Of a stretch of DNA of 64,000 nt, positions 56,614 through 64,000 are shown one piece after another (position 1 is the stretch's first letter; each line of letters begins with the position of its first letter). Position numbers and translations under genes: made by a program. The notes beneath the pieces are model-generated. The model worked only from the letters and a program-made list of their open reading frames with translations, searched no databases and was not told where the DNA came from. The DNA comes from Artemia franciscana (lineage: Eukaryota; Arthropoda; Branchiopoda; Anostraca; Artemiidae), in assembly GCF_032884065.1 (NCBI RefSeq), contig NW_027062662.1, positions 1,418,552 to 1,482,551 of the forward strand, given 5' to 3'.

Positions 56614-56780
56614 CTGTGTAACTCTTTTTGATAATCCGGTTAAATTTGCTATCCTTTCAAGGTCTTGGCCATCTGGATTGGAATCAAGAACGAAATTGGC
56701 TTGGAGTACAGCCAACTGCTCTTCAGTAAAAGTAGTTCGGACCCGTTTGGACTTTGAGTTGGCTCCCAATTCATCACCAT
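56614..56780 (-). CDS. Awh: Awh (Lhx6/8-type) homeobox exon, N-terminal part
   Basis: Exon runs between acceptor TATGTAATTTCAG and donor CACAG|GTAATC. After a split first codon it reads GDELGANSKS and then the homeodomain KRVRTTFTEEQLAVLQANF, VLDSNPDGQDLERIANLTG, LSKRVTQ. That is helices 1, 2 and the start of helix 3 (about residues 12-55 of the exon); the rest of helix 3 is encoded by 52970-52766. SNPDGQDLERIA...TGLSKRVTQ is characteristic of insect Arrowhead. LIM-homeodomain proteins bind AT-rich sites and pair with LDB-type cofactors through N-terminal LIM domains; those exons are not found up to 64000. Both splice sites keep phase (167 bp: two bases plus 55 codons). No disruption is seen, so the gene is probably functional. 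Confidence 0.93.
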
Positions 56781-57195
56781 CTGAAATTACATATGTTGCA
56801 TTTTCATCAACTCTGAATGTCCCTAACCCCGCAGCAAAATCCCACAGGTGAAAGACATAAAAAACACTTATTTCCAAGTCCGATAATATTATTTCCAAGT
56901 CCGATAACAAGACAAAAAAAATCAACGACTATCAAATAAACAGGAACAGAGAGGAGAGTTAAACTTACCATTTTCTCCCAATAAAAATGAGAGGGCGGTT
57001 TGAGCCCAAAAAGCCCTCCCCAAAACAAAACAAGAAAATCTCAATGTTCGATCCTAAAGACTTGAGACAAAATTTGTTACCCTCAACAATAAATTGAACC
57101 CATCCCCCCCCCAAAAAAAATGTTTCAACTCGATCCTCCAGCTGTGACGCTTACCAAAACTAGGTATACAGTTTGTCGGTATTTTCAACATATCA
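56781..57195. other. Awh upstream intron, anonymous
   Basis: Includes a short tandem duplication (TTATTTCCAAGTCCGATAA, at 56870 and 56890). The frame that runs on from the Awh exon into this DNA is intronic. No LIM exon is visible. Confidence 0.5.
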
Positions 57196-58420
57196 AAAGA
57201 TTCAGTTTTTATGCTGATTTTAATAGAAGCTTCATTAAGTTTATTCTTACCCATAAAAGGTAACGAGCCTGAAAAAATTCCCTTATTTTCGAATAAAAGG
57301 GGGAAACACCCCCTAAAAGTCACAGTATCTTAAAGAAAATCACACGATTAGATTCAACGTATCAGAGAACCCTGTTGTCGAGGTTTCAATTTTCTATCTG
57401 CAAAAATGGGGAGTTTTGAATTTTGTGTCAGAAGAAAGATCACGGATGCGTGTTTATTTGTTTTCTTTCCCAGGGGTGATGGTATCGATCCAGTGGTCCT
57501 AGAATATTCTGAGAGGGCTCATTCAAACGGAAATTAACAATTCTACTCCCCTTTTTAAGTGACCAAAAATATTAGAGGACAACAAGGCACCCTCTTCCAC
57601 TCCTTTTTCCCTAACGTACTCCGATTAAAATTTTGAGATATAACATTACCTTTGGATATAACATGACCCCCTTCCCCACAACCCCAGAAAAAAGGTCTTT
57701 AAGATATAAAAATTGCCCATTTTTTACGCATAGTATTTGTTATTGGGAAGCATTTTGGGGTAGAGAGGTGAATTTTCAGCTGTTTTTTTACGGGGGAACT
57801 TTCCATGGGGAGGGAAGTTTCCAGGAGGTGAACTTGTCGGAGGAAATTATACGCTGGGGAAATTTGCCAGAACTCCTATACAAAATTCTTTTTATATCTC
57901 TTGCTTTCTCTTTTCTGTCTCAATTTTACGCGTGGAGTTGTTAAAGGTAATTGTCCTAGGTAAATTTTCACCGAGATTGAATTGTCTAGAGTATATATCC
58001 GTGGGGAGGGTATTTCTCCGTGGAGGTGGGACTAGATTTCCTAGGATTATAAAAAAAACATGAAGAATTAAATAAAAAAAACAAGATTTTTCAACTGAAA
58101 GTAAAGAGCGAAATTAAAACTTAAAACGAACAGAAATAATTACGCATATGAAGGAGTTGCATTCTCCTCAACACCTCGGTCTTTAAGCTAAAGCTTGAAT
58201 TCTGTCCCAATTATGAAAGGAAGATTCCTGAAACATAAGGGTTGTTTAATTGGAACAATATTAAACTTTTTTCCAAAAGTACTAAAAAACTTTAGCGTAA
58301 AGAGCAAGGTATTGAGGAGGAGGCAGTCCCCTTCATATACGTATTAATTTCTGATCGTATTAAGTTTTAATTTTGCTCCTTACTTTCAGTTGAAAAAATT
58401 TGTTTTTCTTTTGTTTAATT
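57196..58420 (+). mobile_element. GTAAGGAG-family repeat, copy 8
   Basis: 5'-truncated copy beginning at ATTCAGTTTTTATGCTGATT; body blocks ACGAGCCTGAAAAAATT, ATCAGAGAACCCTG, GTGGTCCTAGAATAT, then GTAAAGAGCGAAATTAAAAC. A complete but diverged stem-loop block closes it at about 58080-58400. The 57780-58030 segment carries TTTCCnnGGGGAGGG motifs like the minisatellite at 17160. Confidence 0.7.
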
Positions 58421-58539
58421 TCTGATCGTTTTTTTAAATAACACTTAAATAATACATTTAAATAAATAATACTATAAGCTTGATAATACAGGGCACAGGT
58501 TTCTATCCCAAGAGCAAGAGGGCCGGAAATCACATTGAG

Positions 58540-58980
58540 AATAAGCATTAGCAGAAGCAAATAATCAACAAAGAGGAAGTGGAAGTTTCAAGTCTTAATA
58601 TTGCATAGAAAATGTGTATTAGCGCCTCTAAATAATTAAACAAGAAGAAGAAGAAGCTCCTTTCTAAATAACAAATTTAGCAGATGAAGAATATTGCATG
58701 GAGAATGTGCATTAGCGCCTCCAAACAATTAAAGAAACAAGAAGAAGAAGCTCCGTTTTCAGTAGCAAATTTGATAGATGGGAAAAATGGCATTGAGAAT
58801 ATGCATTAGCGCCTCCAAAAATTATACAAGAAGAAGAAGAAGTTCCTTTTCAAATAACAAATTTTACAGATGGAGAATATTGCTTGGAGAACATGCATTA
58901 GCGTCTCCAAATAATTAAACAAGAAGATGAAGAAGCTCCGTTTTATGTAGCAAATTTGGTACATCAAGAAGAAATTCCGA
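58540..58980. repeat. ~94-bp tandem array, 4-5 units
   Basis: Landmark GCATTAGCGCCTCCAAATAA recurs near 58616, 58707, 58803 and 58897 (periods about 91-96), with an imperfect first unit near 58546. Each unit carries AACAAGAAGAAGAAGAAGCT, CCTTTTCAAATAACAAATTT and AGATGGAGAATATTGCATGG segments. Confidence 0.88.
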
Positions 58981-59530
58981 TGAGATTCACTGCATCTCTA
59001 GGGCCTGCAATTTATACATACGCATTGAATGTTAGGCCTGATTCACGCCTTAGGTTTGATCAGTAGCAGGATATTAATAGGGATGTGAAACGTGCTTCCA
59101 ACCAACAAAAAGATCATCCCAGATGAACTGCATGTTCTCAGACGTAGATGAAAATGGGTCATCTACAATTGAATTTGATAATTCTAGGGATGATGAAGCC
59201 GGTATGGTTACTAAATATTTTTATATTACACAAAAATCTAACTCAAACTAAACTAACTCAAAAGAAGACCGGATGATATTACTGCTCGTATTTTTTCTCT
59301 ATTTTTATTTCTTTTTAAACCAGTGTATAACAATTCAATGGTTACAGTTGTTGTCATTTTGTATTCAAAACTAGTCGGGGATACTGTAAGAAGACAAACC
59401 TTTCACAATAACCATCATCCCATAATGTTCTTGAATCAAAACTATAAATCTCACTCTTTTATAACAAATAGAGCTTAGCAAATGCACAGTTCGAGGTAAA
59501 AAAAAGTTACGATTTTAATCTAGGTCGAAC
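58981..59530. other. Anonymous DNA
   Basis: No supported gene. A possible short exon-like segment ending in GATGATGAAGCCG|GTATGG near 59200 has no partner. Confidence 0.4.
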
Positions 59531-60070
59531 AGTCCGATTCAGCATATCAGAGAACCCAACTGTAGAGGTTTCAAGTTCTTATCTAAAAAAGTGTAGAATT
59601 TTATATTTCCTGAACAGAAGAAAAATAAGGGATGCGTGTTTATTTGTGGTTGTTTTTTATCCCAGAGAAGACTATATCGAACCAATGGTCCTAGAAGTTC
59701 GGAAGAGAGCTCACTCAAACCAGAATTAGAAGTTCTAATGTCCTTTTTAAGCGGCAAAAAAGATTGGAGGGCACCTAGCTCCCCTCCTTCGACTTTTTCT
59801 CTAAAGACACCTCATCAAAATTTTAAGATTACCATTTGATTCAGCATATTTGAAAGGTCCAGCAGTTAAGTCTTGACGTGACCCTCCACAGTTCCTGGGG
59901 AAAAGGGGCTGAAATTATTTGCCCCATTGTTCACAGATAGTATTTTTTATTGGGAAAAATACAGAAAGTTTTCCCATGGAAATGTTCCAGAGTAATTTTA
60001 CACGGGGGAGGTAAGGGAAAAGCAAAATTTTCCCTGTGCCTTCTAAAGACCAGAGTTTAACTTTCACTTT
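59531..60070 (+). mobile_element. GTAAGGAG-family repeat, copy 9 (partial)
   Basis: Middle section only: CAGCATATCAGAGAACCCAA, TGGTCCTAGAAGTTC, TCCTTTTTAAGCGGC, GGAGGGCACCTAG. Both ends are missing. Confidence 0.65.
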
Positions 60071-60111
60071 GCTTAAAACAGAATACATTTGAAATATTTC
60101 CTCTTCTTCAA

Positions 60112-61175
60112 ACAGTTCGTTCGTGGTAACGAACTGTAAGCAAGAAGCGGCTCAATAGTAACCGAAACTCTAAAAAACAGAATTTGATATCAATCGATAA
60201 ATAAAAAAATAGATTTATATGCTGATTTCAAATACACAAGTTTCACCGAGTTTAGTCTTGCCCTTCAAAAGTTACGAGCCTGAGAAAATTTGCCTTATTT
60301 TCGAAAAAAGGGAGAAACATCCCCTAAGAGTCATAGAACCTTAATGAAAATTACACCATCAGATTCAGCGTATCAGAAAACCCAACTGTAGAGGTTTCAA
60401 GCTCCTATCTGCAAAAATGTGAAATTTTATATTTTTTGCCAGAAGAAAGATCACGGATGCGTGTTTAATTGTTTGTTTTTTTGTTTTTTTTCTTGTTTGT
60501 TTGTTTTTTTTTCTCCAGGGGTGATCGTAACGACAAAGTGGTCCTAGAATATCGCGGGAAGGCTCATTCAAACAGAAATTAAAAGTTCTAGTGCCTTTTT
60601 TAAGTAATGTTTACACCAAAATGTTTAGATATAATATTCGTTCTTGGGAAGAATACAGACGTTTTCAGGGGGGGGTTCAGGTAGTTGGAGGGTCGGGGTT
60701 TACGTGGGTGGATCGTTTCGTGGAGGAAGATTTCATGGGAGAAGGGACATTGCTATGAAAGGACGCAGGATTTCCCAGTATTACTTAAAAACGATCAGAA
60801 TTTAAAAAAAAGAAAAACAAGTTTTTACAACTGAAACTAAGGATCAACACCAAAACTTAAAACGAACAAAAAATATTACATATATGGGGGGGTTCGACCC
60901 CTAGTCAATACCTTGCTCATTGCACAAAGGTATTTTAGTACTTTCTTAAGAGCTATTTATTCTAATTAAACGGCCTTTATGATTAAGGGGTAATTCTTAA
61001 TGAATTGGAATAGAATTCAAACTTTAGCGTAAAGAGAGAGGTTTTGACTAGGGGGCGAACTCCCTAATATACTTAGAGCGAGGCGTTGAGGAGGAGACAA
61101 CCCCTTTCATATAAGGAATAATTTTTGTTCGTTTTAATTTTTAATGTCACTCCTTACTTTTAGTTAAAAAAACTT
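60112..61175 (+). mobile_element. GTAAGGAG-family repeat, copy 10
   Basis: Starts with the hairpin at 60112-60137, with a duplicated TCGT enlarging the loop side. Then CTCAATAGTAACCGAAACTC, ACGAGCCTGAG, ATCAGAAAACCCAA and GTGGTCCTAGAATAT. The middle is deleted near 60600. It ends with GAGCGAGGCGTTGAGGAGG and TCACTCCTTACTTTTAGTTA near 61150. Confidence 0.7.
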
Positions 61176-62284
61176 GTTTTTTTAATGAATCCAAAGTTAT
61201 TAAGAATTTCAGGAATGAATATCAGTTTATATGTACTAAACGGTCAATCCACATTCACTTGTTTTTTTTTGTTTTTTTTTCAGTAACCTTGGTATGATGG
61301 TGTTTTGTTTCATTCTTATTTTTTTACATTATAAGAAATAGAAACATTCAACGCAAAATAAGGTTGTTTCCTGTAAAATCCAAATTATGTTCTGGTCTTT
61401 AGAAGGGATAGCCCTTCTCACATTAGTTCCTGCTCCTTTGTGTTTGACTCGGTTATTTATTGTAATTTCTTTTCGTTTTGGGTTTCATTTATTTATTGAT
61501 GGTGATTTGTGGTAGTTTGTCGCTTGGAAAATTATTTGCCTTTATTTGTGCTTAATTTTTGTTTAGTGTAGCTTTTACTTTCTTTAGAAAACTTCTTTTG
61601 TGGAATTTTTTTTAATTAGTTCTATAAAACTTAGCTAAACAAAATTAGTTAGAAAAACCCTGGTCTTGTAAGTTTTTTTTTATACTCAATTCCGACAAAT
61701 TAAGCTTACAATTTTATATAAATGAAAAAAAGTTGTTTAATTGAATTCATTTTCAGTTTCTTCGTTTAACTTAAACTTATTGGGCATACATACTCGGCTA
61801 AGGAGACCTCAACTAAGACAAACAGATTTTGTTTTATAAGTTATTGTTTACTCCGTGTTGCCGACAGGTGGTATCAGAAAGACAAACTTTTAAAATAATT
61901 AGAAATAAAGTATTATTTAAAAATAAAACTAAGAAACAAAGAAAACCAATGCATTTTAAAACGGTCCTCGTTCAATGGTCATAGGTTGTGGTCGTCAATC
62001 GTCCAATGGTCGTGGTTAAAATGGTAGAAGTGTTGAAATAAACCTGAATGCTATTCTTAGAAAGAAAATAAATTATTTTCGTAGGAAAAGACTGCTTTAT
62101 CAACATAATCTTAAATAAATATTAATTTGCAACAGCCTAAAATTATTCTTTATAATTTTTGTGGCCAAAGAGAACCCGATGCACATAACTAAATTGCACG
62201 CTCATCCTCCACTACACTATCTTCACTCTCCACCTCCCATCAAGTTCAAATTTCTTTTGGTTTCTTCCTTGTTGTCCGCAGCCG
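61176..62284. other. Anonymous AT-rich DNA with dispersed repeat
   Basis: 61440-61650 is the partner of 43100-43400 (TTTTGGGTTTCATTTATT ... GCTTTTACTTTCTTTAGAAA). The rest is unrecognised. Confidence 0.45.
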
Positions 62285-62375
62285 TCCTAAACTAGCGGAG
62301 TGGTTAGCACCCTATACTTGCAATCCTATGTCTTTCGGAACAGAGGTTCAAGTCCTGGTGTCAGAAGCTATGATT
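62285..62375 (+). other. tRNA-like sequence (SINE head or tRNA pseudogene)
   Basis: A-box-like TAGCGGAGTGGTTAGCACC at 62293-62311 and B-box GGTTCAAGTCC at 62345-62355 are correctly spaced for RNA polymerase III. CTTGCAA is in the anticodon-loop position, but its flanks do not pair well and the acceptor stem cannot be completed, so this is not a functional tRNA gene. The following ~100 bp may be a SINE body. Confidence 0.6.
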
Positions 62376-64000
62376 ATTTATTTTGTAATAGGATTCAGAG
62401 GCACGATTCTCTCAGTTTAGCTCCAAACGGGGATCAGGAGGAGTCTGAAAAAGGTAGACAGGAAGGAGCACTTTTCACATTTACTTTTTTTCTTCCTTAT
62501 TACCTTTAAACTCCCCATTCGAGGACAAGTTGTTTTTATTTAGACCCAGATGAACGGCCAAAAACCCAGATCTTCAGCAATCTGTCTTCCTGAATCCGTA
62601 AAATGAAGCCTGGCCATCTAGATGAGGAAAATGTTAAACTTAGGTGATCCTTTCAAAAAGGCAAATTTATTTCCGCTATTCTCATGTTATTAAACATGAG
62701 GTAATAACTCAAGAAAAAACTTTATTCACTCATTGGTAAACCGGAACTTTTACAAACCAAATTTAAACATTTTACATTAACCAAATGTTAAATTTACAAG
62801 ACTTCCAAACTTGAAAAACTCTGCTTCTCAGCAGGTTTCAACGCGCTAAATCCTCCTACCCGCTTCTGCCCCTACCGTGAAAAGAGTAATAATTTGTATG
62901 AACACAGTGGGGTATGAGACTTTTTCCTACCCACAGGCTCAGAGGAGATTCACACGAACCGCGGTACATTCTGGCAAAGAAACTGATAAAGAAATTTTTC
63001 AGCTCAACAATAGTTTAGTGATATACAATTACTGAAGGCCATACCCCGGGTAGGAGGAGGGGGAAGCTACGGGTTTAGACCCCCTGAAACTTTTGCCCAA
63101 TTCGTAAAAATATGACAAAAATGCATGTTAACAAATTTTGTATGCAATTTTTTTTAATTTGTTACCGAACCGAAATCCTGGATGGACCCTTGCATTTACT
63201 TCAAAATAACAAAGACAAGTCACTTCGTGAATGCTTTAGCCCAGGCGCGTAAAAATTATTCTGGATTTTTTGGGGGAAAGATGGGATTCAATACGTACTT
63301 AAAATACAGTTTAATAAATTTAAGGAGACGTTTCGAGATTTCAAAAGAAAGATCACGGTCTAAAGATACGATTCCCAGAACACATATCTATTTTGGTTCA
63401 CCTAAGCATCCAGTTTAGTGTCAGATAATACACATCGTCGAAGGGGGGTGTAAATCGCGATACGAAGTGGGGGCTTCTGAAATATAAAAATGTAGCTAAA
63501 GATGAACAAGCTATTATGAAAGTGATTAGAAATTCAACAATTCTTCTAGAGCTCAATGCTGTAAATTACATGTCAGATTTTTCAAGGAAGCGGTGGAATG
63601 GTGTATTTAAACATTCTGATGACTGATACCATGAACATATCCAGGATTTTTTTTTCGGCAGGAGAGTTACAAAAAACTTTAAAAAAAGCATAAAAAATTT
63701 GTTTACATTCATTTTGTTACGTTTTTACGAACGTGACAAACGTTTCGGAAGGGGGATTGACACTTCTAACCCCCACACTGGGTATGGTCTTGACTGATAC
63801 ACTTGGAGATCAAAACATGGTCTTACCAGATTATTGGAATGATTTTTACAAGAAAATAAGACATTTCAAGGCATTAATAATTTTCAGTACAATTCCTTAT
63901 ATTTTCCGCGCAAGTAACTTCTTTCATAGCGTTTTTATCGGAAATGCTCCCTCCACAGCTCCAAAACCAATTCTAGCATACACGCGCGTTTGTATGATAA
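62376..64000. other. Anonymous DNA to window end
   Basis: No gene supported. Frames such as 63182-63418 resemble nothing I know. Weak facing motifs (GGCCATACCCCGGG near 63039; CACTGGGTATGGTCTTGAC near 63776) could be the ends of a decayed inverted-repeat element. Confidence 0.4.

Noticed and set aside
56548..57028. Upstream continuation of the Awh exon frame (with a Met start)
   Set aside because: The sequence before 56780 has an acceptor site (TTTCAG) and then intron-like hydrophobic translation, so the Met start is not the gene's start.
59100..59210. Acidic exon-like stretch (NCMFSDVDENGSS) with a possible GTATGG donor
   Set aside because: No upstream start, acceptor or following exon could be found; too short to support a gene.
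62285..62375. Functional tRNA gene
   Set aside because: A and B boxes are present but anticodon and acceptor stems do not pair.

Overview
This is eukaryotic (animal) DNA, almost certainly arthropod. It is AT-rich, has long (TA)n tracts, split genes and a very dense load of transposon relics and tandem arrays; no rRNA, operon or bacterial-type gene is visible. The only host gene I can support is on the minus strand: two exons (56614-56780 and 52766-52970) that together encode a LIM-class homeodomain of the Arrowhead (Awh) / Lhx6-Lhx8 type, split by a 3.6-kb intron at the junction before VWFQN. LIM-domain exons are not seen and presumably lie beyond 64000. A crustacean with a large genome (a brine-shrimp-like branchiopod is a guess) would fit, but the sequence alone does not prove it.

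Layout. 1-12.9 kb: anonymous AT-rich DNA, a tRNA-derived SINE inserted into a 165-bp tandem duplication, and three copies of an abundant ~1.3-1.7 kb repeat (here called the GTAAGGAG family) that begins with a short perfect hairpin and ends in a long stem-loop block. 13-20.4 kb: non-LTR retrotransposon (LINE) fragments, small inverted-repeat elements and another GTAAGGAG copy with an internal (TA)n expansion. 20.5-22.9 kb: a broken piggyBac transposase gene with an N-terminal intron, recognisable catalytic aspartates and a C-terminal Cys-rich domain. 23-25.5 kb: a LINE RT relic interrupted by a GIY-YIG endonuclease fragment of a Penelope-like element lying between 128-bp direct repeats. 26.2-28.3 kb: a minus-strand Helitron relic inserted into a (TA)n tract, with helicase remnant, two tandem 3' ends and two 5' ends.

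29.3-30.3 kb: an opposite-strand LINE endonuclease relic. 31.57-38.13 kb: the most striking structure, a 6.6-kb compound palindrome. Each arm has an outer ~253-bp tandem array and an inner ~33-bp minisatellite; the arms meet head-on at a nearly spacerless palindrome, and the outer/inner junction sequence is conserved in both arms. It resembles foldback transposons but has no recognisable gene. 38.3-40.2 kb: further LINE EN and RT relics. 40.7-51.6 kb: a succession of unrelated tandem arrays (units ~30, ~250, 170, ~100, ~110 bp) plus a hAT-like transposase relic. 52.7-56.8 kb: the Awh exons, with a full GTAAGGAG element in the intron. 57-61.2 kb: three more GTAAGGAG copies and a 94-bp array. 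61-64 kb: anonymous DNA with one tRNA-like sequence.

Apart from Awh, nothing looks like an intact gene. The window records successive insertions, nested insertions and local amplification around a developmental gene.
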